Below are positions 56,201-64,000 of a stretch of 64,000 bases of DNA, piece after piece. Origin of the DNA: Pseudomonas paeninsulae. GTDB lineage: Bacteria; Pseudomonadota; Gammaproteobacteria; Pseudomonadales; Pseudomonadaceae. The notes under the pieces were generated by a model. That model had not been told where the DNA came from. It made no database searches and saw nothing but the letters and a program-made list of their open reading frames with translations. Position 1 is the first letter of the stretch. Every line of letters starts with the position of its first letter. A program made the translations under genes and the position numbers. The DNA is taken from assembly GCF_035621475.1 (NCBI RefSeq), contig NZ_CP141799.1, positions 2,902,501 through 2,966,500 of the forward strand, in the 5' to 3' direction.

Positions 56201-58112
56201 AGGCGTCCTGCAGCGTGTCGTTGAGCTGCTGGATATCGACGTCCAGGCCTTCGGCGTAGGTGAAGGCGAAATCGTGAATCCAGAACTCGCGGCCATTCTG
56301 CTGGTGCAGGCGATAAGGGAACTCACCGAGCACGCGCAGGCCAAGATTCTCCAGAATCGGCAGCACGTCCGACAGCGGCAACGGCGTGTCGGCATGGTAT
56401 AGCTTGCAATGCAGCTGTTGACCGGCATCGGCCAACGGCTGATAGAAGCTCATCACCAGCGGCCGCTCGCTACTCAAGTTGAGCAGGTGCTGCATATCGA
56501 CCACCGCCGAATGCGGGGCAAACCGCTCACGGTAACCGGCCGGGAAACCACTGGGGAAATCCGCCAGCACATTGGTGCCCTGAGCCTCGCCGAAGCTTTC
56601 CACCATCAGGCTAGCGTAATCGTCCTTCCACGAACGACAGGCCTGAATGACTTCCTTCTCCAGGCGCACCGGATCGATCTGCACCTTGTTCTTCGGGTCG
56701 GCACGCAGGATGAACTGCACGCGCGCCAGCACCGACTCGGAGAAGAAGGTCCAGAATTCGCAATCGGTGGCTTGCAGGCGCTCCATCAGCACCTGCTGGA
56801 TCTTCATCCGGATCTCGGTGGAGTAGACGTCACGCGGCACATAGACCAGGCAGTAGCAGAAACGACCATAGGGGTCGCGGCGCAGGAACACGCGGATCTT
56901 GTTGCGCTCCTGAATCTGCACGATGGCCATGGCGGTATCGCACAGGTCATCGACCGGGGTCTGGAACAGGTCGTCACGCGGCAGCACTTCCAATACCTGG
57001 GCCAGTTCCTTGCCCAGGTGCGCCTTGCTGTCAAAACCGGCACGCTCCTCGATCACCGCCACCTTGCGGCGGATATAGGGGATGTTCCACACGCTCTCGG
57101 CATACACCGCCGAGGTGTACAGACCCATGAAGCGGCATTCCTTGATTACCCGCCCCTTGCTGTCCAGCTCACGTACCGACACCAGATCAGGATAGGCCGG
57201 ACGGTGCACGCGACTCGGCACCGCCGCCTTGGCGAAGGACAACAGCAGCGGCTCACGCAGGTAGCTGAGCGCTTCCGGCTCGATGCTCAGGTCCTCGCTC
57301 TTGAGACCGCCGCGCAAGCGCTTGGACATACCCAGCAGGGACTGCTCGTCGTAGACGATGGTGCCGCCACCCGGCGCATCGACCACGGTGAATTCTTCAT
57401 AGCCAAGGAAGGTGAAGTGGTCATCCAGCAACCAGCTCAGGAAAACCTTGATTTCCTCGACTTCGGCGCCCTCGACATTGAGTTTTGCCCTGCCCAGCCA
57501 GGCCAGCAGCTCCTGGGCTTTGGCCTTCATCGGTTTAAAATCAACCACGCTCAGGCGCACTTCCTCGAAGACTTCGCGCAGGGCTTTTTCCAGGATCTTC
57601 AGCTCGCCACTGCTGGCGCAGCGGTCGATTTCCAGGAACATCAGCGCTTCCTGCAGCACCCCCTCACCCTGGGTGCCCTTGGGCAGGATTTCCAGCAGCT
57701 CGCCCTGTTTATTGCGGCGTACGCTGAACACGGTGTTCTGCAGGGTGTGGATGCTGTAGCCACGGCGATTCAGCTCCATGCGTGCCGAGTCGACCAGGAA
57801 GGGAATATCGCTGCGCAGGATTTCCACGCCGGAATGCGTCGACTGCCAGCCGTGCTTCTCGTAATCGGGGTTGAAGGCGCGAATTTCAGTTTTGCCGTGA
57901 TCGAAGCGCTGCAACATACGCCAGGATGACAGGGTGCAACCGACCAGGTCGGAAAGCCGGCGCTGGGTAAGTTCGTCTAGCGCGATGATGCCGAAGAATT
58001 GCTCGGCGAACAGCGCGACTTGTGGCAATGCTTGTTCACTGACGTGCTGCGCCAGGGCCGCTTGCAGTTGATGCTGAAAGTCGGCTTTGCTGGCCGCCGT
58101 AAAGAACGCCAT
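53250..58112 (-). CDS. gdhB: NAD-specific glutamate dehydrogenase, 180-kDa type
   Basis: A 1620-residue giant glutamate dehydrogenase that oxidises glutamate to 2-oxoglutarate and ammonia with NAD+. The large N-terminal part carries ACT-like regulatory regions; the catalytic region (about 730-1230) includes [63 protein letters not shown] and [16 protein letters not shown]; a long helical C-terminal part follows. Length equals that of the Pseudomonas enzyme. It supports growth on glutamate-family amino acids, and here would reclaim nitrogen moved by BCAA transaminases. A strong terminator follows. Confidence 0.97.
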   Translation of the reverse strand: [1620 protein letters not shown]

Positions 58113-58177
58113 GGTTAAGCTCCAATTGGCTTGAGATTCGATTAGCAGGCTAAAGGCAGTCGCGAGCCTTGCACTTA

Positions 58178-58239
58178 CGCCACAACCTTAGTCCAGGTCG
58201 CATTTGCTGCATTCAAATGCTTGCCCCTAAGGTGTGGCG
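58178..58239 (-). promoter_or_regulatory. Imperfect long hairpin upstream of gdhB
   Basis: CGCCACAACCTTAG (58178-58191) pairs with CTAAGGTGTGGCG (58227-58239) with one bulge, and GCATTTG / CAAATGC (58200-58206, 58214-58220) forms an inner stem. It lies 66-127 bp before the gdhB start. The 333-bp gap also has GGGAACGCCTTG and an imperfect CAAGGCTGTTCCC inversion further upstream. No gene is seen. Confidence 0.4.
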
Positions 58240-58445
58240 ACAGCAACGACTCGCTGGTCACAATTGCCGCATGAGCTTAACGAGGGAACGCCTTGCAGCG
58301 CTTGCCGCGCTGCGACATTTTCTTTCAAGGCTGTTCCCCCGGCAGGCAAATGCGATGAAAAGAAGGCCATTCCACCCACTTGCAGCGTCAAGTGGCGGCT
58401 CGATCGCTGGCAAAAGGCGTCGCAGCCGCCTTAGCCAAGGCGGAC

Positions 58446-59750
58446 TCAGGCGCCCCGCATCGCCTGCGGTAACAGCAGAACGATCTGCGGAAAGACGGTA
58501 ATCAGGATCGCCGCCAGCACCAGCAGCAGGAAGAATGGAAAGCTGGCCTTGGCCACTGTCCACATGTCATAGCCCGTCAGGTTTTGAATGACGAACAGAT
58601 TGAAGCCCACCGGTGGGGTTATCTGCGCCATCTCGACCACCAGGATGAGGAAGATGCCAAACCATAGCAGGTCGATTCCCGCCGCCTGCACCGCCGGCAG
58701 CACCACCGCGGTGGTCAGCAGGATGATCGAAATACCGTCGAGAAAGCAGCCCAGGACAATAAACAACACGCTCAACGCCAACAGCAGCAGGTAGGGCGAC
58801 AGTTGCTTGGCGATGATCCAGTCGGCCAGCGCCGAAGGTAGCCCAGTGAAGCTCATTGCCGACGTCAGGTAAGCGGCCCCCAGCAAAATGAAAAAGATCA
58901 TGCACGATGTGCAAACCGCGCCCATCAAACTCGCCATGAAGGTCTCGCGGCTCAGTGAGCCGGAACACAAGGCAATCAGCAAGGCACCGACAACCCCAAC
59001 CGCTGCCGCTTCAGTCGCCGTAGCAAAGCCGGCGTAGATCGAGCCGATCACTGCCACGATCAACAGCACCACGGGAATCAGTAACTTGGAACCCCGCAGC
59101 TTATCCATAAACGGCATGGCTTCGGTTTCTGCCGGCAGCTTGTCGCGATTGAATGTCGCCCAGAGCATGAGAAAACCACTGAAGATCACCAGCAACAGCA
59201 GACCCGGCAGGATGCCGGCAATGAACAGTCGGGAGATGGACACCTGCGCAGCCACGCCATAGACAATCATCATGATCGACGGCGGAATCAACAGTCCCAA
59301 GGTGCCGGCACCCGCCAGCGAGCCCATGGCAATTTTGTCCGGATAGCCGCGAGACTTCAGTTCCGGCAGGGAAATCCGGCCAATGGTCGCCGCCGTGGCC
59401 GCCGACGAACCGCTGACCGCCGCAAAGATACCGCAGCCAACTACATTGACATGCAGCAGGCGTCCCGGCAGCCCGCGCATCCACGGCGACAGACCATTGA
59501 ACATGTCTTCCGAAAGCCGCGTGCGGTAAAGGATCTCGCCCATCCAGATAAACAGCGGCAATGCCGTCAACGTCCAGCTGGCACTCGAAGCCCAGCTGGT
59601 AGAGGCGAGAATAGAGCCCGCCGGCGCGCCGCCGAACAGCTCCATGCCGATAATACCGACGCCGATCAGCGACAGCGCGACCCATACTCCCCCACCCAGC
59701 AGCGCAAACAACGCCACCAGCAGAGTGACTGTAATTATTGTGTGTTCCAT
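58446..59750 (-). CDS. TRAP transporter large permease (DctM), second system
   Basis: A 434-residue DctM-type permease: WVALSLIGVGIIGMELFGG, LTALPLFIWMGEILYR, AAVSGSSAATAATIGRISLPEL, GSLAGAGTLGLLIPPSIMMIVYG, MAQITPPVGFNLFVIQNLTG. About 12 membrane segments are expected. It is the last gene of a P-Q-M set with a 61-bp gap to dctQ. Substrate is unknown; sequence type differs from the gluconate-associated dctM at 1385. Confidence 0.93.
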   Translation of the reverse strand: MEHTIITVTLLVALFALLGGGVWVALSLIGVGIIGMELFGGAPAGSILASTSWASSASWTLTALPLFIWMGEILYRTRLSEDMFNGLSPWMRGLPGRLLHVNVVGCGIFAAVSGSSAATAATIGRISLPELKSRGYPDKIAMGSLAGAGTLGLLIPPSIMMIVYGVAAQVSISRLFIAGILPGLLLLVIFSGFLMLWATFNRDKLPAETEAMPFMDKLRGSKLLIPVVLLIVAVIGSIYAGFATATEAAAVGVVGALLIALCSGSLSRETFMASLMGAVCTSCMIFFILLGAAYLTSAMSFTGLPSALADWIIAKQLSPYLLLLALSVLFIVLGCFLDGISIILLTTAVVLPAVQAAGIDLLWFGIFLILVVEMAQITPPVGFNLFVIQNLTGYDMWTVAKASFPFFLLLVLAAILITVFPQIVLLLPQAMRGA

Positions 59751-59811
59751 GGCTAGCTCACTAATGCGATGCGGGCACGGCCGCAGAAAAGAACAACGTC
59801 TCGGGTAGCGC

Positions 59812-60318
59812 TCATTCGCTCATCGCCGTGCTGACCTCGGCGACCTCGAAGCGCCGCCCCAGACAGACCAGCACCAGACGCTCGGCCATCGCAATAACCA
59901 GGATCAGGGTGCCCAGCAGCATCGACAGCTGCGGCAACCACATTGGAATGGGCAGCAGGCCCGACGATACTTCGTCGAACTCGTAGGACTCGATCACGAA
60001 CAGGCTGCAATACCAGGCCAGATAGGCGGCGATCGACAGCCCGATGAAGGTACTCAGCACATCGGCAAAAAAACGCCCACGAGCCGGCAACAACTTACAG
60101 AGCATTTCGACGCGCACGTGTGCGCCACGCTGCAAGGCATAAGGCAACCCCAGGAAGCCTGAGGCGGCCATGGCGTAAGCAGCAAACTCATCCGCCGAAG
60201 GCACCATCGTGCCTAGCTGACGCGCGACGATCTGCGCGACTACCAACAGGCAGATCAGGACGAGAAACACACCGGACAGCCATCCGGATAGGGTGTAAAG
60301 CTTATGCAATGGCGTCAT
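59812..60318 (-). CDS. TRAP transporter small permease (DctQ)
   Basis: A 168-residue DctQ with four membrane helices (about 10-32, 43-62, 85-108, 125-150). It contains the usual PSADEFAAYAMAASGFLGLPYALQRGAHVRVE after the second helix. Here the subunit is a separate protein, unlike the kinase fusion at 2726. GGGAG precedes the ATG at 60318. Confidence 0.9.
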   Translation of the reverse strand: MTPLHKLYTLSGWLSGVFLVLICLLVVAQIVARQLGTMVPSADEFAAYAMAASGFLGLPYALQRGAHVRVEMLCKLLPARGRFFADVLSTFIGLSIAAYLAWYCSLFVIESYEFDEVSSGLLPIPMWLPQLSMLLGTLILVIAMAERLVLVCLGRRFEVAEVSTAMSE

Positions 60319-60414
60319 GGTCAAGACTCCCCTGATCGCTGGTAGAGATGCCGGGATACAACGCACACTGCATTCACAGATGCTCGCTAACCCCGGCGAC
60401 TTGAGCCGACGGCG

Positions 60415-61401
60415 TCAGTTTTTGTACGCGTCGATAATGGCCTTACCGTCGGCACCGGATTTCTCCAGCCATTCGTCGAGCATGGTTTCACCGATTTTAT
60501 CGAAGCCGGCTTCGACTGCCTCAGGCGCGCTTTCAGCGACCTGCATACCGTGATCGGCGAGAGTCTTCACCAACTTGCTGGTCTCCTCCTGCGCGATCGC
60601 CCAGCCGCGCGTTTCGGCACGCGCAGCGGCCTCCAGCACAGCCTTTTGCGATGCTGGTGGCAGACGCTTAAAGGCACGTGCATTGACGATCACGAAGTTC
60701 TTCGGAATGAACGCTTTAACGTCGTAGTAGTAGCTAACGAAATCCCAGGCCTGGGAGTCCACTCCGGTAGTCGGGGACGTCAGCATGCCGCTGATCATGC
60801 TGGTACTGAACGCCTGAGGGATTTCACCGGTTTGGATAATCGTCGGAATAGCCCCCATCAGCTCGGCTATGCGCGAGGTCGCTGGATTGTAGGCCCGAAA
60901 TTTCATGCCCTTGAAGTCATCCATGCTGCTGATCGGGGTCTTGCTGTAGATACTCTGCGGCGACCAGGGCATGGCATAGAGCAGCTTGATGCCCTGCGTG
61001 GCAAGACGTTCTTCCACCGCGGGGCGACTGGCCACCCAAAGTTTTTGTGCATCCGTGTAATTGCGCACAAGGAACGGCACGCTATCCACTTCATAGATCG
61101 GGTCTTCGTTGCCCAAGACTGACATCAGCACGTCGCCAACCTGAACCTGGCCGGTTTGCACCGCGCGCTTGACCTCGGGGCGCTTGAACAGCACCGAGTT
61201 AGCATGGATGCGTATCTGCAACTCGCCAGCGGTGGCGGCTTCGACATCTTTGGCGAAGTCCTTGGCCACGGTAGTAATGAAGTTGCCGTCGGGCTGTTCG
61301 ACCGACATGTTCCAGCGCTCGGCGGCCTGCGCGGCAAACGCACCAATGCTCAAGGCACAGGCCATAGCCGACAGTGCGAAGCGAAACGAAGTACTTTTCA
61401 T
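60415..61401 (-). CDS. TRAP transporter substrate-binding protein (DctP), second system
   Basis: A 328-residue DctP-like protein with a signal peptide (cleavage near FAAQAAE). Family sequence: FAKDVEAATAGELQIRIHANSVLFKRPEVKRAVQTGQVQVGDVLMSVLGNEDPIYEVDSVPFL, MKFRAYNPATSRIAELMGAIPTII and SYYYDVKAFIPKNFVIVN. The Arg in FRAYNP is probably the carboxylate-binding residue. First gene of the set; the ligand is unknown. Confidence 0.92.
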   Translation of the reverse strand: MKSTSFRFALSAMACALSIGAFAAQAAERWNMSVEQPDGNFITTVAKDFAKDVEAATAGELQIRIHANSVLFKRPEVKRAVQTGQVQVGDVLMSVLGNEDPIYEVDSVPFLVRNYTDAQKLWVASRPAVEERLATQGIKLLYAMPWSPQSIYSKTPISSMDDFKGMKFRAYNPATSRIAELMGAIPTIIQTGEIPQAFSTSMISGMLTSPTTGVDSQAWDFVSYYYDVKAFIPKNFVIVNARAFKRLPPASQKAVLEAAARAETRGWAIAQEETSKLVKTLADHGMQVAESAPEAVEAGFDKIGETMLDEWLEKSGADGKAIIDAYKN

Positions 61402-61748
61402 GAGTTTCTCCAGATTATTGTTGTAGGCGCAATGGTCTGTGCCGGCGCTTGAGGGAAAACACCCCGAGTCTTGTTTAATAGGCAAAGCCTGTCCAACTAG
61501 AAAAACCGGGAACGCATGATCGGAAATTGTTATGAGGCGAAACGCGGCAGGCACAGAACCCACGCACCATCGATGTGCATCCATGCTAGGGAAAGGGGTG
61601 GCTTTACGTGGCCTGCCCTTTATGGCGCAGTCGATGACTGGATTGCAGTCGCGACTGTAGCGCGCAGAAATTCGTGCAACAGCGCTCGCGTGCCCTCTCA
61701 GCGAACCGACTCGTCACGGTCGGTAGCGGCGACGCCGGTACTACCGAC
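61402..61748. other. 347-bp gap between LysR and dctP
   Basis: It holds the dctP promoter region. CAGTCGATGACTG-like symmetry (61628-61640) and a perfect CAGTCGCGACTG palindrome (61646-61657) lie side by side about 230-255 bp before dctP. They could be tandem regulator sites. I see no gene in the gap. Confidence 0.35.
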
Positions 61749-62693
61749 TCAGTCCGCCCGGTGTTCTGCGCTAGGGATGGTCAACGCAACCATGGCTTCG
61801 CCCATCTGCTCGGCGTACTCGCAGAGCACTTCACAGGCGAGCGCGACTATGTCTTCGCTCAGCTCGAGGCCAGCACCGGTGCGCCACGTGGCAACCATGC
61901 CGAGTGGCGAAGGTTGCGGTACGTCATCGAGGATGGTCAGCACACCCTGCTTCAGCTCTTCACTGACCAAGGCCGCCGGTAACGCGCCGATGCCGAAACC
62001 GTCACGAACCAAGCGCGTCATGGCCGCCACGGAATTCACGCAACTGATCCGCGGCGCGCTGACATTGCCGGCGTGCAGCAGGTTGAGGATGTCCTGGTGC
62101 GGGCGGGAATTCTTCGAGAAGGTAATGATGCGTTCTTTAGCCAATTCATTCATCGATGCATAGCCACGGTGATACAACGAGCCAGTCGGCACTATCCAGT
62201 GCACTGGGAAGTTCGCCAGTTCCAGATTGCGCACACTGTCGCCGTTGACCATGTCGGTCTGCAAAATGATATCCAGATAGCCCTTCTGCAATTGATCGCA
62301 GAGATTACGCGCGGTATCGGCCGTCAGCTCGATTTCCACTGCCGGGTAACGCTCCATGATCTTGGTCACGAAGGGGCTTAGCCAGGTGTGAATAACCGTG
62401 TCCATCGCCCCGACCCGGATGCGCCCCTGGATGTTGCCGGTATCGCTGATCGACTGCTTCAACGCCTGCATGGTGTCGATCATCCGTTCGGCGTATTCGA
62501 GCACCTTCTGCCCTTCCGGCGTCAGCGAAACGCCCTTCGAGTCACGCAGAAACAGGCGCACCCCCAACTCGTCTTCCAGCGCAGCAATTCGACTTGAAAT
62601 AGAGGCCTGGGTGCTGAACAACTTTTCTGCAGTGAGACGAAAGCTCTTCAGTCGCGCCACCCACACAAAAGTCTCGAGAAATCTCAGGTTCAT
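61749..62693 (-). CDS. LysR-family regulator next to the second TRAP system
   Basis: A 314-residue LysR regulator: MNLRFLETFVWVARLKSFRLTAEKLFSTQASISSRIAALEDELGVRLFLRDSKGVSLTPEG at the N-terminus and a full effector-binding domain. It lies 347 bp upstream of dctP on the same strand and is divergent from the OprD porin gene (281 bp), so it may control both. Confidence 0.9.
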   Translation of the reverse strand: MNLRFLETFVWVARLKSFRLTAEKLFSTQASISSRIAALEDELGVRLFLRDSKGVSLTPEGQKVLEYAERMIDTMQALKQSISDTGNIQGRIRVGAMDTVIHTWLSPFVTKIMERYPAVEIELTADTARNLCDQLQKGYLDIILQTDMVNGDSVRNLELANFPVHWIVPTGSLYHRGYASMNELAKERIITFSKNSRPHQDILNLLHAGNVSAPRISCVNSVAAMTRLVRDGFGIGALPAALVSEELKQGVLTILDDVPQPSPLGMVATWRTGAGLELSEDIVALACEVLCEYAEQMGEAMVALTIPSAEHRAD

Positions 62694-62974
62694 GGCCGAC
62701 GGCACCCTCTGGGTAATGAAGTTCTGTTGCGGGTAGAACAAGTCGCAATGATGCACGCGAAACAGGCCGCATGCCAATTGCGTGCCTGCCACCTCGGTGG
62801 CGCATTGGATTTTCTTATCGCCGGCCCCCTGCTTTTTCTCGTTGGACGCTTACTCCTTCCCCTACCAAGAATGCGCCGGCGGTATCGCAAGCCCCAATAA
62901 AAACAAATATACAACTGCGCCCTGCCCAGCAACCGCCTCTACGCTGCGCGCATGGCGTCCAGGAGATACTCCGG

Positions 62975-64000
62975 ATGACCCCGAACCAACGAATAGCTGC
63001 CCTACTGATCGCCAGCAGCCTGCCCGCTCTGGCCAACGCCGATTTCATCAGCGACAGCAAAGGTAGCCTCGATCTGCGCAATTTTTACTTCAACCGTGAT
63101 TTTCGCCAGCACAACGCACGCGACAAGGCGGAAGAATGGGCCCAGGGCTTTCTCCTGCGCTTGGAGTCAGGCTACAGCGAAGGCACGGTCGGCATAGGCG
63201 TCGATGCGCTTGGCATGCTCGGTCTGAAGCTCGACTCCGGTGACGGCACCTCTGGCAGCGGCTTGTTGCCAGCCGACCGCTCCGGCGGCTCGCAGGACGA
63301 GTATTCCAAGCTCGACCTGACCGCCAAATTCAGAGCATCCAAGAGCACCCTGCGAGTGGGATCCCTGGCCTTTCGCAGCCCGATCGTTTCCTCGAATGAC
63401 ACGCGCCTGCTCCCCGCATCGTTCCGCGGCGCACTGCTGAATGTGCAAGAGATCGAAAAGCTCACCCTGCAGGGCGGCAAGATCGACCGGATCAAGGCCA
63501 ACAATTCCAGCGACTACACCGCGATGAGCGCCAACCGCATCGGTGGCAGCAGCGACTCGTTCGTGTTCGGCGGCGGCGATTACAAGCTGACCCCCGAGCT
63601 CAGCGCTGGCCTGCACTACGGCAATCTGCAAGACATCTACCAGCAGTACTACAGCACCTTGGTCTACCTCAAGCCACTGGGCGAAGGCCAGTCGTTCAAG
63701 ACCGACCTGCGCTTCTCCAGGAGCCAGGAAGACGGCAACTTCCGCGACATCGACAACCAGGCCTTCGGCGCCATGTTCACCTACACCCTCGGCGGCCATG
63801 CCTTCGGCGCCGGCTACCAGCGCATGAGCGGCGACGACCCGTTTCCGTACATCGCCAGCAGCGATCCCTACCTGGTCAATTTCATCCAGATCAATGACTT
63901 CGCCAATATCGACGAACGCTCCTGGCAGGCGCGCTACGACTACAACTTCGCGGCCATTGGTATGCCCGGCCTGACGTTCATGAGCCGCTATGTTTCCGGC
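62975..64000 (+). CDS. OprD-family outer-membrane porin, partial
   Basis: The first 342 codons run to the right edge without a stop. A signal peptide (cleavage after ANA) is followed by the OprD start DFISDSKGSLDLRNFYFNRDFR, then EEWAQGFLLRLESGYSEGTVGIGVDALGMLGLKLDSG and SKLDLTAKFRASKSTLRVGSL, a barrel typical of the OprD/Occ group that admits small acids and basic amino acids. AGGAG lies 9 nt before the ATG. It probably supplies the substrate of the adjacent TRAP transporter. The C-terminus is outside the window. Confidence 0.93.
   Translation, partial: MTPNQRIAALLIASSLPALANADFISDSKGSLDLRNFYFNRDFRQHNARDKAEEWAQGFLLRLESGYSEGTVGIGVDALGMLGLKLDSGDGTSGSGLLPADRSGGSQDEYSKLDLTAKFRASKSTLRVGSLAFRSPIVSSNDTRLLPASFRGALLNVQEIEKLTLQGGKIDRIKANNSSDYTAMSANRIGGSSDSFVFGGGDYKLTPELSAGLHYGNLQDIYQQYYSTLVYLKPLGEGQSFKTDLRFSRSQEDGNFRDIDNQAFGAMFTYTLGGHAFGAGYQRMSGDDPFPYIASSDPYLVNFIQINDFANIDERSWQARYDYNFAAIGMPGLTFMSRYVSG

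Noticed and set aside
56409..57929. Long plus-strand frames opposite gdhB
   Set aside because: They mirror the 1620-residue gdhB gene and show no family motif.

Overview
The window reads as a chromosomal stretch of a high-GC gammaproteobacterium of the genus Pseudomonas. The signs are a Pseudomonas-type liu operon with its MerR regulator LiuR, a PilU ATPase, a 1620-residue NAD-glutamate dehydrogenase, an OprD-type porin, and Pseudomonas-style intergenic hairpin repeats. From memory, the order acyl-CoA dehydrogenase, thiolase, SDR, ligase, AraC regulator, ligase resembles P. aeruginosa PA2552-PA2557, and atoB, CoA-transferase pair, LysR, acetoacetyl-CoA synthetase resembles its dhc locus. I see no tRNA, rRNA, complete insertion sequence or CRISPR array.

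Layout. 1-3862 (minus): a gluconate-type TRAP operon whose first gene fuses gluconokinase to the small TRAP permease subunit, followed by dctM, dctP and the start of a LacI-type repressor. 4137-5212 (plus): an Xre/RES toxin-antitoxin pair. 5281-5928: a DUF502 membrane protein. 6000-13826 (minus): a short/branched acyl-CoA oxidation block (acyl-CoA dehydrogenase, thiolase, SDR dehydrogenase, two ligases, AraC regulator). 14058-15008: a LysR gene divergent from 15257-23430 (plus), a valine/isobutyrate branch (ligase, mmsA, enoyl-CoA hydratase, mmsB, 3-hydroxyisobutyryl-CoA hydrolase, acyl-CoA dehydrogenase, TetR). 23499-30624 (minus): liuR, then an ABC uptake operon with its own outer-membrane porin. 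31046-33376 (minus): a CMD-fold protein and a third ligase. 33784-41013 (plus): liuABCDE for leucine/isovalerate. 41252-47381: atoB, CoA-transferase subunits, LysR regulator and acetoacetyl-CoA synthetase, which handle the acetoacetate made by LiuE. 47556-53249: GNAT, cupin, a broken VOC gene, pilU, ppiC and an ABC-F ATPase. 53250-58112 (minus): gdhB. 58446-64000: a second TRAP transporter with LysR and a divergent OprD porin.

How the genes work together. Roughly 6-47 kb holds the acyl-CoA stages for all three branched-chain amino acid skeletons, ligases to activate the free acids, a dedicated uptake system, and disposal of acetoacetate. LiuR-like palindromes (core ACGTTAACGT or close variants) lie upstream of liuR, the livG operon, two ligase genes and liuA, which suggests one regulon.

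The strongest oddity is at 37566-38002, between liuC and liuD. Five tandem 86-bp units each carry a Shine-Dalgarno sequence and a 29-30 codon ORF. The chain runs from the liuC stop to the liuD start through six consecutive ATGA stop/start overlaps. The other three gaps of the liu operon each hold a repeat hairpin, and a 244-bp MITE-like element with a TTAG target duplication lies between the LiuR site and liuA.
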